From Pseudomonadota bacterium (lineage in GTDB: Bacteria > Pseudomonadota > Alphaproteobacteria > Sphingomonadales > Sphingomonadaceae), in contig JARXKR010000008.1 of NCBI GenBank assembly GCA_030271565.1, positions 1 through 10,306 of the forward strand: a stretch of DNA of 10,306 nt. Direction: 5' to 3'. The notes below the pieces were generated by a model. The model did not search any database and was not told where the DNA came from. It worked only from the letters and a program-made list of their open reading frames with translations. A program made the position numbers and the translations under genes. Numbering within the stretch: the first letter of the stretch is position 1; each line of letters opens with the position of its first letter. This document shows positions 1-6,213 of the stretch, in pieces.

Positions 1-263
1 GTGAACTTGGTCGCCTCGACCTTGACGAACGGCGCTTCGGCCAGCTTCGCCAGGCGGCGGCTGATCTCGGTCTTGCCGCAACCCGTGGGCCCGATCATCA
101 GGATGTTCTTGGGGGTCACCTCGTCGCGCAATTCGGGCGAGAGCCGTTGCCGCCGCCAGCGATTGCGCAGCGCCACCGCGACGGCCTTCTTCGCATCGGT
201 CTGGCCGATGATGTGCTCGTCGAGCGCGGCGACGATCGCCTTGGGGGTCAGGTTGTCTTGCAT
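1..263 (-). CDS. hslU: HslU, ATPase subunit of the HslVU protease (N-terminal part; cut by window edge)
   Basis: HslU is the AAA+ unfoldase that feeds substrates into the HslV peptidase in the cytoplasm. Only the first 87 residues are in the window. They begin MQDNLTPKAIVAALDEHIIG, which is the typical HslU opening, and continue through the QRLSPELRDEVTPKNILMIG segment into the Walker A motif GPTGCGKT and a conserved KVEATKFT segment. The ATG at 263 lies four bases after the hslV stop codon, so the two genes are almost certainly co-transcribed and probably translationally linked. The Walker B, sensor and C-terminal HslV-docking regions lie outside the window. The similar ATPase ClpX has an N-terminal zinc domain, which is absent here. 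Identification is firm from motif and neighbour together. Confidence 0.97.
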   Translation of the reverse strand, partial: MQDNLTPKAIVAALDEHIIGQTDAKKAVAVALRNRWRRQRLSPELRDEVTPKNILMIGPTGCGKTEISRRLAKLAEAPFVKVEATKF

Positions 264-267
264 ACGA

Positions 268-825
268 TCAGACCGTCTCGACCGTCACGCGGTCGTTGGT
301 GAAGACGCAGACCTCGGCCGCCACCGCCATGGCGCGGCGCGCGATCTTTTCGGGGTCCTGTTCGTATTCGACCAGCGCCTTGGCGGCTGACAGCGCATAA
401 TTGCCGCCCGATCCGATTGCGGCGATGCCTTCCTCGGGCTCGAGCACGTCGCCGTTGCCGGTCAGGATCAGCAGCACGTCCTTGTCGGCGACGATCATCA
501 GCGCCTCAAGGTTGCGCAGGTATTTGTCGGTGCGCCAGTCCTTGGCCAGCTCCACCGCCGCGCGCATCAGCTGGCCGCGATGTTGTTCCAGCTTCTTCTC
601 AAGCCGTTCGAACAGCGTGAAGGCATCGGCGGTGGCCCCGGCGAACCCCGCGATCACGCTTCCGTCACCGATCCGGCGGACCTTCTTGGCGTTGGGCTTC
701 ATCACGGTGTTGCCCATCGAAACCTGGCCATCGCCCGCGATGACGGTCTTGCCGCCCGCTTTGACGCCGATGATGGTGGTGCCGTGCCACTGGATCAGGC
801 CGTGGCTGGAATTGTGATCAGTCAT
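268..825 (-). CDS. hslV: HslV, peptidase subunit of the HslVU (ClpQY) protease
   Basis: HslV is the proteasome-like threonine peptidase that forms the proteolytic core capped by HslU rings. The 185-residue protein follows the family closely: a TTIIGVK strand, GDGQVSMGNTVMK, KKVRR, GFAGATADAFTLFE, AVELAKDWRTDKYLR, TGNGDV and GSGGNYA. The nucleophile should be Thr16, exposed after removal of a 15-residue leader ending in WHG. E. coli HslV loses only its Met. Counting from Thr16, the family's Asp17 and Lys33 are present at residues 32 and 48. The ATG at 825 lies 36 bases after the bamE stop, and the ATG has no clear Shine-Dalgarno sequence. hslU follows after four bases. The gene is intact, with no missing key residue. 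Confidence 0.97.
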   Translation of the reverse strand: MTDHNSSHGLIQWHGTTIIGVKAGGKTVIAGDGQVSMGNTVMKPNAKKVRRIGDGSVIAGFAGATADAFTLFERLEKKLEQHRGQLMRAAVELAKDWRTDKYLRNLEALMIVADKDVLLILTGNGDVLEPEEGIAAIGSGGNYALSAAKALVEYEQDPEKIARRAMAVAAEVCVFTNDRVTVETV

Positions 826-830
826 GCGCG

Positions 831-859
831 AGATATATGCGCGATCCCGCGTGCTTCAA
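831..859 (-). promoter_or_regulatory. Possible heat-shock (RpoH-type) promoter of hslVU
   Basis: In the short gap between bamE and hslV, the minus strand carries TTGAAG (859-854) and GCGCATAT (842-835). TTGAA and GCGCATAT are separated by 12 bases. This resembles the RpoH pattern of a TTGAA -35 and a CCCCATnT -10; the -10 matches at five of seven fixed positions. If real, transcription would begin only a few bases before the hslV ATG at 825, giving a nearly leaderless mRNA, which would fit the lack of a visible Shine-Dalgarno sequence. hslVU is an RpoH target in many proteobacteria. The match is short and read by eye, so this is a suggestion only. Confidence 0.3.
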
Positions 860-861
860 CC

Positions 862-1353
862 TCAACTACCGTTGGGTCCGCCCGGACCGCCGCCCTGACC
901 GCCCTGACCGCCAGCGCCGACCTGGCCGATATTGCCGAACAGGTCTTCAAGGAAGCTGCGGTTGCGGCCGAGCGTCGGGGTCTTGTCGCCATCGGGGTCG
1001 ATCCGCGCGACCTTTTCCATGCCCGTCCGTTCGATCGCAGCGACGTTGCCCTTTTCATCGAACACGATGTGGACCAGTAACTGCTCGCGCGCGTGCGGCG
1101 CGGTGAACGCGGCCTGGCGGGTGTTGGTCGAGATGTAGTACCAGTCCTGCCGCCCGAACTGGCTGATGAAGCTTGGCCGGCCGAGCATCTTTTCGACCGA
1201 GGCCCGGTTGTCGGTTCCGGCCTGGACCGAATCGAGCAGCGCCGCATCGACGAGGTAGCCGCGGTGATCCTTGATCGACGCGCAGCCGCTCAGCCCCATG
1301 GCGAGCGTCGCTCCTGCCAGTAAAATTCCGGTAAGCCGCCCAGTAACCTGCAT
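862..1353 (-). CDS. bamE: BamE (SmpA/OmlA family) outer-membrane assembly lipoprotein
   Basis: BamE is a small lipoprotein of the BAM complex, which folds beta-barrel proteins into the outer membrane from the periplasmic side. Starting at the ATG at 1353 the protein is 163 residues: a short basic N-terminus, a hydrophobic stretch (about 7-21) and a lipobox LSGC with Cys24 as the lipidated residue. The SmpA/OmlA core follows, with SVEKMLGRPS (about 52-61) and WYY (71-73), then a beta strand ending in FDEKGNV. The last 20 or so residues are a Gly-rich tail that is probably disordered. An in-frame ATG at 1383 exists, but it would put ten residues with four arginines before the signal and has no ribosome site. 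The ATG at 1353 has GGAG about ten bases upstream. hslV follows 36 bases downstream on the same strand. Confidence 0.9.
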   Translation of the reverse strand: MQVTGRLTGILLAGATLAMGLSGCASIKDHRGYLVDAALLDSVQAGTDNRASVEKMLGRPSFISQFGRQDWYYISTNTRQAAFTAPHAREQLLVHIVFDEKGNVAAIERTGMEKVARIDPDGDKTPTLGRNRSFLEDLFGNIGQVGAGGQGGQGGGPGGPNGS

Positions 1354-1504
1354 TGTAATATCGCTCCGTCGCCGTGCCGCCATTGAAGCGCCCGGCCCTA
1401 TGATCTATCGCGGGGCCAGCCTTAGGCTGCCTTGCCGCGCTGCGCAATAAGGCCGCTTGGGGGCCAAGCGTTTAACTGCAACTGAATGAAAGGCCGTGCC
1501 GACG

Positions 1505-2020
1505 ATGGCGCTGTTCGACCGCCTGCTGGGGCGCAAGCCCGACGAAACCAATCTGCGTCCGCTGTGGCACCGCGTGGTCGAGATTGCCCGCGAACCGCAG
1601 TGGTATGCGCATGGCGGGATAGCCGACAGCGTTGCGGGGCGGTTCGACGCGATCACCGTCGTGCTCAGCCTGGTGCTGCTGCGGCTGGAAACGAGCGAAG
1701 CGGTTCGCGGCGAAACTGCGCGGCTGACCGAGCTGTTCGTGTCCGATATGGACGGCCAATTGCGCCAGAGCGGCATCGGCGACGTGGTCATGGGCAAGCA
1801 CATGGGCAAGCTGATGAGCGCGCTCGGCGGGCGGATCGACGCTTTTCGCGCGGCGCTGGCCGAGCCGGACGATGCGGCGCTGACCGCGGCGGTGGAGCGC
1901 AATGTGACGCTGATCGACGCTGCCGATGCAGGCGCCGTGGCGAAGGAAATGCGGGTGATCGCGGCCACATTGGCCCAGGCCGACGATGCCGCCTTGCTCG
2001 CCGGAGTGATTGCGCGGTGA
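1505..2020 (+). CDS. Ubiquinol-cytochrome c chaperone family protein (CBP3-like)
   Basis: The family (Ubiq_cyt_C_chap, related to yeast Cbp3) assists biogenesis of cytochrome b and assembly of the bc1 complex. From the ATG at 1505 the protein is 171 residues. Recognisable features are a WY pair (33-34), the DSVAGRFD segment (41-48, equivalent to the family's D-x-x-x-GRFD), a Leu-rich helix after it, and a long conserved block around FVSDMDGQLRQSGIGDVVMG (78-97). There is no signal peptide or membrane segment, so it should be cytoplasmic. A GTG at 1496 is possible, but GAAAGG (1488-1493) sits 11 bases before the ATG and only two before the GTG. The gene diverges from bamE across 151 bases and overlaps the next gene by a GTGA stop/start, implying coupled translation. 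Confidence 0.87.
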   Translation: MALFDRLLGRKPDETNLRPLWHRVVEIAREPQWYAHGGIADSVAGRFDAITVVLSLVLLRLETSEAVRGETARLTELFVSDMDGQLRQSGIGDVVMGKHMGKLMSALGGRIDAFRAALAEPDDAALTAAVERNVTLIDAADAGAVAKEMRVIAATLAQADDAALLAGVIAR

Positions 2021-2514
2021 GCGAACTCAGCCGGATGATCGACGCGCGCCAGCTTCCTGCCGAACCGCTGGAAATCAAGGCCAGCCCGGAGGAATGCGCG
2101 GCGCTCGCCAAACGCTTCGACCTGGTCCGGGTCAAGCACCTCGACGCAAGAATTACACTGACCCGCGACGGGCCCAGCGTTCGCGCCGCCGGCCAGCTCA
2201 ACGCCGACATAGTGCAAAGCTGCGCGGTGTCGGCCGAGGACCTGCCCGTGCGAATCCACGAACCGATCGCGCTGCACTTCGTCCCCGCGAACGAGGCGCA
2301 GGCCGAAGAAATCGAACTCGACGCCGAGATGCTCGACGAAATCGAGATGGACGGGCAGCAATTCGATCTCGGCGAAGCGGTCGCACAGACGCTGGGCCTG
2401 GCGATCGACCCCTACCTTGAAGGCCCGGGCGCCGCGGAAGCACGGCGCAAGCTGGCCGAGCAGGAGCCCAGCGGGCCGTTCGCCGCACTCAAGGATTTGC
2501 TGGGGAAGGGTTGA
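2017..2514 (+). CDS. DUF177 (YceD-like) family protein
   Basis: DUF177/YceD proteins are linked in E. coli to 23S rRNA accumulation, and in many bacteria the gene lies next to rpmF and plsX; the molecular role is not settled. This copy has 165 residues. It shows a conserved Cys (Cys69, in IVQSCAVS) after a beta-rich N-terminal half and an acidic middle (about 92-113) rich in Glu and Asp. The family's C-terminal block FDLGEAVAQTLGLAIDPY (116-133) follows, and the protein ends in PFAALKDLLGKG. The start is GTG at 2017, overlapping the chaperone's TGA; GGAG at 2003-2006 supports it. An internal ATG at 2035 is the alternative. rpmF does not follow; the next gene is convergent ssb. The link to the bc1 chaperone is therefore positional rather than a known functional pair. 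Confidence 0.85.
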   Translation: MSELSRMIDARQLPAEPLEIKASPEECAALAKRFDLVRVKHLDARITLTRDGPSVRAAGQLNADIVQSCAVSAEDLPVRIHEPIALHFVPANEAQAEEIELDAEMLDEIEMDGQQFDLGEAVAQTLGLAIDPYLEGPGAAEARRKLAEQEPSGPFAALKDLLGKG

Positions 2515-2530
2515 GCCGCGCCATAGCTAA

Positions 2531-2652
2531 ATCCCGTTCGTGGTGAGGAGGGACAGAGCGAAGCGAAGGCCCGTCTCGAACCACCGCCCCATGCGCGCGG
2601 TCCTTCGAGACGCGTCTTCGCTTCGCTCTGCCGCTCCTCAGGACGAACGGAT
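2531..2652. repeat. Long imperfect inverted repeat between convergent genes
   Basis: Two arms of about 52 bases (2531-2583 and 2600-2652) are reverse complements with only a few mismatches and single-base gaps. They share blocks such as CCGTTCGT, TGAGGAG, CAGAGCGAAGCGAAG and GTCTCGAA. About 16 bases lie between them. The element fills most of the gap between the converging ends of the DUF177 gene and ssb. As RNA either strand would fold into a long hairpin, so it could end transcription or stabilise 3' ends in both directions. From memory, intergenic palindromes containing CTCCTCAGGACGAACGG-like ends recur in sphingomonad genomes, so it is probably one copy of a dispersed extragenic repeat; only one copy is in this window. 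Confidence 0.85.
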
Positions 2653-2672
2653 TGTGGTCTGACTATTTTACC

Positions 2673-3185
2673 TCAGAACGGGATATCGTCGTCCAGATCG
2701 TCGGCAAACCCGCCGCCGCCGCCGACATTGCCGCCACCCGAACGCTGGCCGCCGCCGGACGGAGCGCTAGCGCCGCCGCCGCCACTCCACTCACTGCGTT
2801 GGCCACCACCGCCACCGCCCTGGCCGCCACCAGGCGCGCCGTCGAGCATGGTCAGCACCGACCCGGGGCCTTGCAGCACCACTTCGGTCGAGTAGCGGTC
2901 ATTGCCCGAAGCATCCTGCCACTTGCGGGTGCGTAGCTGGCCTTCGATGTAAACCTTGCTGCCCTTGCGCAGGAACCTTTCGGCGACCCCCGCCAGACCT
3001 TCGGAAAAGATCGCAACCGAGTGCCATTCGGTGCGTTCCTGCTTCTCGCCGGTGTTCTTGTCTTTCCAGTTTTCCGAGGTGGCGATCCGCAGGTTGCAGA
3101 CCTTGCCGCCGTTCTGGAAGCTTTTGACTTCGGGGTCAGCGCCCAGATTGCCGACGATGATTACCTTGTTGACGCTGCCTGCCAT
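2673..3185 (-). CDS. ssb: Single-stranded DNA-binding protein SSB
   Basis: SSB coats single-stranded DNA during replication, repair and recombination and recruits partner proteins through its C-terminal tip. The 170-residue protein has the complete bacterial pattern. It opens with MAGSVNKVIIVGNLGADPEV, followed by the OB fold to about residue 115 (including RTEWHSVAIF, AERFLRKGSKVYIEGQL and RKWQD). A Gly/Ser/Gln-rich linker runs from about 117 to 158, and an acidic end terminates in DDDIPF, the partner-binding tip. The ATG at 3185 has an AAAGGGA ribosome site upstream. I looked for an alphaproteobacterial LexA site (GTTC-N7-GTTC) in the 162-base upstream gap and saw none. The gene follows feoB on the same strand, but the gap with a strong hairpin suggests separate transcription. 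Confidence 0.98.
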   Translation of the reverse strand: MAGSVNKVIIVGNLGADPEVKSFQNGGKVCNLRIATSENWKDKNTGEKQERTEWHSVAIFSEGLAGVAERFLRKGSKVYIEGQLRTRKWQDASGNDRYSTEVVLQGPGSVLTMLDGAPGGGQGGGGGGQRSEWSGGGGASAPSGGGQRSGGGNVGGGGGFADDLDDDIPF

Positions 3186-3281
3186 CGAATCGAGTCCCTT
3201 TGGAATTGTGTGGTTGGACTAGCCGGTTGACGGAGTGAGTGCCAGTTTGGCCGGTACAGATTTCCCCACAGGCGTGGAGCA

Positions 3282-3343
3282 GGCGCTCGCAAAGGCGCGA
3301 AGCAAGTGCAAATTCCTGGCGGCTTTGCGCCTTTGCGAGCGCC
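3282..3343. repeat. Strong inverted repeat just downstream of feoB
   Basis: The arms 3282-3298 and 3327-3343 are perfect 17-base reverse complements (GGCGCTCGCAAAGGCGC on the left). Past one mismatch they extend by four more pairs (3300-3303 with 3322-3325), leaving an 18-base loop. The element begins four bases after the feoB stop codon. It could protect or end the feoB message, but there is no following T-run on the minus strand, so it is not a classical intrinsic terminator. It may instead be an extragenic palindromic repeat. The rest of the feoB-ssb gap (3186-3281) should contain the ssb promoter; I could not identify it. Confidence 0.8.
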
Positions 3344-3347
3344 AATC

Positions 3348-5192
3348 CTACCCGAGTCCGAGCCAGACCGCCGCCCAATAGGTCAGTCCGGCAAAGAGGT
3401 AAGCCAAGGCAAACAGGTAGCCCAACATAAAGGCGGGCCATTTCCACCCGTTTGTTTCGCGCCGGGTGACCGCGATGGTGCTCATGCACTGCGGCGCGAA
3501 CACGAACCAGGCGAGGAACGCAAGCGCGGTGGGCAGGCTCCAGTTGGCTTTGAGCTGATCGCCCAGCTTGACCGCGACTGCAGCGTCATCGGGGGCGGAA
3601 ACCGCATAGGTCGTGGCGAGCGAGCTGACCGCAACTTCGCGCGCGGCCATCGCCGGGATCAGCGCCAGCGCCATGTCGCGGTTGAAGCCGATCGGTTTGA
3701 CCACCACTGCCAGCCCATTGGCGATATGCCCGGCGATCGAGGCATCGACCTGATCCTCGCCGGGAGCGGCGCGCGGGAAGTTGAGCAGCAGCCACAGCAC
3801 CACAGTGACCATAAAGATTATCGTGCCGGCCCGCCGCAGGAAGATGACCGCGCGCTGCCACAGCCCAAGTGCAATATCTTTGATCGTCGGCAGCTGGTAT
3901 TTGGGCAATTCCATGATGAAGCCCGAAGCCGCGCCCTTGGTTACCGTGCGGCGCAGCACTAGTGCAATGACCATCGCTGAGACGATCCCCGAGAGATAGA
4001 GAATAAACAGCACAAGCCCTTGCAGGCCGATGCCTCCGGCAAGGCTTCGTTGTGGAATAAATGCCGCGATCAGGACCGCATAAACCGGCAGCCGCGCCGA
4101 ACAGGTCATCAGCGGGGCGATCAGGATCGTGGTCAGTCGGTCCTTGGGATCGGCAATGCTGCGGGTCGCCATGATCCCGGGGATCGCGCAGGCGAAGCTC
4201 GACAGCAGCGGGATGAAGCTGCGCCCCGAAAGCCCGACCGCAGCCATCATCCGGTCCATCAGAAAGGCGGCGCGGGCCATGTAGCCGGTCGCCTCGAGCA
4301 CCAGGATGAAAAAGAACAGGATCACGATCTGCGGCAAGAAGGTGATCACGGAGCCAACCCCGGCGATGATTCCCTCGGTGAGCAGATCACGCGCCAGACT
4401 GGGCGGGAGCAGGGTCTTGACCCAGATGGCTAACCAACCAATCCCGCTGTCGAGCCCGGCGACCAAGGGCGCGGCGCCACTAAACACCGCCTGGAACATC
4501 ACGAACAGCAGGGCGAACAGGATCAGCGGGCCGAGCCATGGATTGAGCAGCACCCGGTCGAGCTTGCTGTGCAGTCGGTGCTTGGCGGTTTCCGAAACGA
4601 TCGCAGCTGCGGCAATGGCATGCGCGGTCAGCCGCCGCTCGGTCATGGTGACATGCGGGCGGTGATGCTCGGGCGAACGCTCCTCGGCGGCAGCAATCGC
4701 GGCGGCGAGTTCATCGAGCCCGCGCCGCCGCACCGCGACGGTCGCCACCACCGGCACCCCGAGCGCTTCCTGCAAGGCAGCGGGATCGAGCACCAGCCCG
4801 TCGCGCTCGGCCAGATCGATCATGTTGAGCGCCACCACCACCGGGCGGCCCAGCGCGATCACTTCCTGCGCAAAGACCAAATGCTGTTCGAGGTTCGAGG
4901 CATCGAGTACCACCACCAGCACCTGCGGCATCGGTTCGCCGGGAAACTCGCCGAGGATAACCTTGCGGGTGACCTCTTCATCGGGGCTGGTCGGGGTCAG
5001 ACTGTAGCTGCCGGGCAGATCGGTCAGCGCCACCGGCTCGCCCGAAGGCAGCACCAGCCGCCCGGCCTTGCGCTCGACCGTGACGCCCGGATAATTGGCG
5101 ATCTTCTGCCGCGCCCCGGTCAATGCGTTGAACAGCGCGCTCTTGCCCGCATTGGGGTTGCCGACCAGCGCGGCGCTGCGCTGCTGGGTCAT
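3348..5192 (-). CDS. feoB: FeoB, ferrous iron transporter with GTPase domain
   Basis: FeoB imports Fe2+ across the inner membrane and is controlled by its cytoplasmic GTPase domain. The 614-residue protein has G1 GNPNAGKS (11-18), the G2 Thr in YPGVTVE (Thr38), G3 DLPG (58-61) and G4 NMID (123-126). After a spacer domain (about 165-210) come the membrane segments with both Gate regions: CAIPGIMATR (Cys335) and CSARLPVY (Cys364). A later FAPQCMST (Cys569) segment is also typical. It is shorter than E. coli FeoB (773 residues) because it ends soon after the last membrane helix, with no Cys-rich tail. The ATG at 5192 starts one base after the feoA stop, so the two genes are one translational unit. 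No feoC is visible downstream. Confidence 0.97.
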   Translation of the reverse strand: MTQQRSAALVGNPNAGKSALFNALTGARQKIANYPGVTVERKAGRLVLPSGEPVALTDLPGSYSLTPTSPDEEVTRKVILGEFPGEPMPQVLVVVLDASNLEQHLVFAQEVIALGRPVVVALNMIDLAERDGLVLDPAALQEALGVPVVATVAVRRRGLDELAAAIAAAEERSPEHHRPHVTMTERRLTAHAIAAAAIVSETAKHRLHSKLDRVLLNPWLGPLILFALLFVMFQAVFSGAAPLVAGLDSGIGWLAIWVKTLLPPSLARDLLTEGIIAGVGSVITFLPQIVILFFFILVLEATGYMARAAFLMDRMMAAVGLSGRSFIPLLSSFACAIPGIMATRSIADPKDRLTTILIAPLMTCSARLPVYAVLIAAFIPQRSLAGGIGLQGLVLFILYLSGIVSAMVIALVLRRTVTKGAASGFIMELPKYQLPTIKDIALGLWQRAVIFLRRAGTIIFMVTVVLWLLLNFPRAAPGEDQVDASIAGHIANGLAVVVKPIGFNRDMALALIPAMAAREVAVSSLATTYAVSAPDDAAVAVKLGDQLKANWSLPTALAFLAWFVFAPQCMSTIAVTRRETNGWKWPAFMLGYLFALAYLFAGLTYWAAVWLGLG

Positions 5193-5193
5193 A

Positions 5194-5433
5194 TCAGATC
5201 TCTCCGACCGTCATCGCGCGGGCGTGGCTACGGCGCAGCGCCACGGTCATCCGTCCGATCGTCACCGCCAGCGGATCGCGGCCGCCCATGATTCCGCGGT
5301 GGGAAAGCGCAACTCGCGCTCCGACATCGAGCCCGAGCGCCTGCAACCGCTGCGCCTCATCGGGGGCGAGCACGGCCCAGTCGACCGCGGTTACAACCGC
5401 GCGTTGGCCAATGGGGAGCAGGTCGAGCGTCAT
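5194..5433 (-). CDS. feoA: FeoA, SH3-like partner of FeoB
   Basis: FeoA is a small cytoplasmic SH3-fold protein needed for full FeoB activity. From the ATG at 5433 it has 79 residues, the usual size. It contains MTLDLLPIGQRAVV at the start, the conserved RLQALGLDVGARV block (29-41), GGRDPLAV and a final ALRRSHARAMTV. A longer reading from a TTG at 5511 is possible but would run through the regulatory palindrome and give residues unlike the family, so I reject it. The ribosome site before 5433 is weak. feoB follows after a single base. A Fur-like palindrome lies 17 bases upstream of the start, suggesting iron repression of feoAB. Confidence 0.93.
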   Translation of the reverse strand: MTLDLLPIGQRAVVTAVDWAVLAPDEAQRLQALGLDVGARVALSHRGIMGGRDPLAVTIGRMTVALRRSHARAMTVGEI

Positions 5434-5450
5434 GGTAGCCGCGCTGCCAC

Positions 5451-5493
5451 AGGCTTCGCGATATTGCAAGTCATTCGCAATATCGCGAAGCCT
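5451..5493. promoter_or_regulatory. 43-bp palindrome with Fur-box-like core upstream of feoA
   Basis: The arms 5451-5467 (AGGCTTCGCGATATTGC) and 5477-5493 are perfect 17-base reverse complements. Two of the four inner pairs also match, so 19 of 21 pairs are complementary around base 5472. The centre, TTGCAAGTCATTCGCAA (5464-5480), fits the 7-1-7 Fur pattern TGATAATnATTATCA at about 10 of 14 fixed positions when the outer T and A are trimmed. It sits 17 bases before the feoA ATG, where a bound repressor would block transcription of feoAB. No clear -35/-10 pair was found beside it. Alternatives are an mRNA hairpin in the feoA leader or a dispersed palindrome. Confidence 0.6.
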
Positions 5494-5509
5494 GTTGACG
5501 GTTTGGCCC

Positions 5510-5552
5510 AAAAAAAGGGCCTCTCCATTTTCACGCAGTGCAAAAGGGGAGG
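5510..5552 (-). terminator. Possible intrinsic terminator after the COQ9-family gene
   Basis: On the minus strand, eight bases after the COQ9-family stop, an imperfect stem pairs 5552-5540 with 5532-5520 (about 10 of 13 positions, 7-base loop). It is followed after CCC by a run of seven T (5516-5510). The T-run is itself flanked by GGCCC and GGGCC (5521-5505). This could separate the ankyrin/COQ9 unit from feoAB. The stem has three mismatches, so support is moderate at best. Confidence 0.4.
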
Positions 5553-5559
5553 ATCATTG

Positions 5560-6213
5560 CTATCGCGCCGGATAGCGCAGCCGTCCGAGCAGGCGCGCCG
5601 GGCTGAATTGTTCGTCGCGTGGCCTCAGCAGCCGCGCCTTGGCCTTTTCGAACTTCATGATCCCTTCGATCCGGCGCTCCAGGAACGCGCGGGTGTCGGC
5701 ATGATCGGCGCTGGTGTCGCCAACATACACTGCGAGCGTCGCGGCATAGATCGAGCCCAAAGTCAGCCGCTTGGTGTAATGGTTGTAGTCGGTCGCCACA
5801 TCGCCGGCCAGCCGCCACATCGCGTCCGCGCTTTGCCAGCCCAGTTGCACCGCGCGCACCGCGTTCTGCGGCATCGCCATGATCGCCAGGGCGCGGCGCA
5901 GTGCTTCCTTCTGGTGCGCGATCGCGTCGAGCCGGAACTGCACCAGACTGCGAATGCGTTCGCGGATTTTCATCGCCGCCAGCTTTTCAGCCGGTAGTGC
6001 TTCTACCATCGCCGCATCGACACTCATCACCCACGCCTCGATCATCGCCATCGCGCCGCCCGAAAAGGCATATTGCGCAGCGGCAGGATCGATCCCGGCG
6101 GCCTCGGCGGCGCCCGTCACCGCCAGCTTGCTCCACCCGTCGAACGCCGCAGCATCGGCGATGGCCGGTGCGAGCGTCAGCCGCAGTGCGTCGAGGCTGT
6201 CCGCAGCGCTCAC
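5560..6213 (-). CDS. COQ9 family protein (ubiquinone biosynthesis accessory factor)
   Basis: COQ9 proteins have a TetR-like fold. In mitochondria they bind lipid and assist the hydroxylase COQ7 in ubiquinone synthesis; a comparable role in alphaproteobacteria is inferred. The 217-residue protein has the family's signature in its C-terminal half: WQSADAMWRLAGD (126-138), DYNHYTKRLTL (142-152), then IYAATLAVYVGDTSAD (155-170) and a final helix with FLERRIEGIMKFEK. The N-terminal half is helical and lacks a convincing DNA-binding recognition helix, so a TetR repressor is unlikely despite the fold. The start is GTG at 6213, overlapping the ankyrin gene's TGA as GTGA; no ATG occurs before about residue 55. 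The gene ends 126 bases before feoA. Confidence 0.9.
   Translation of the reverse strand: MSAADSLDALRLTLAPAIADAAAFDGWSKLAVTGAAEAAGIDPAAAQYAFSGGAMAMIEAWVMSVDAAMVEALPAEKLAAMKIRERIRSLVQFRLDAIAHQKEALRRALAIMAMPQNAVRAVQLGWQSADAMWRLAGDVATDYNHYTKRLTLGSIYAATLAVYVGDTSADHADTRAFLERRIEGIMKFEKAKARLLRPRDEQFSPARLLGRLRYPAR

Noticed and set aside
1454..1470. Short hairpin CGCTTGG-GGG-CCAAGCG followed by TTT before the bc1 chaperone gene
   Set aside because: Only a 7-base stem with a 3-base loop and a three-base T tail; it could be an attenuator but is too small to call in sequence of this GC content.
1405..2361. A 318-codon open frame on the minus strand opposite the chaperone and DUF177 genes
   Set aside because: It is a shadow of high-GC coding sequence: low-complexity Ser/Ala/Arg-rich product, no recognised domain, and it runs opposite two genes with family motifs and ribosome sites.
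3258..3271. TTTCCCCACA as a DnaA box near ssb
   Set aside because: It differs from TTATCCACA at two positions, stands alone, and there is no cluster of boxes or AT-rich unwinding region.
3186..3347. LexA (SOS) operator before ssb
   Set aside because: No GTTC-N7-GTTC or its reverse complement was seen in the gap.
5434..5511. Longer FeoA starting from TTG at 5511
   Set aside because: It would translate through the palindrome and T-run and give 26 residues not found in FeoA proteins.
5560..6213. TetR-family repressor controlling feoAB
   Set aside because: The NHYTKR and W-R-L-A-G-D segments identify COQ9; the TetR-like fold is a known property of that family and no DNA-recognition helix is evident.
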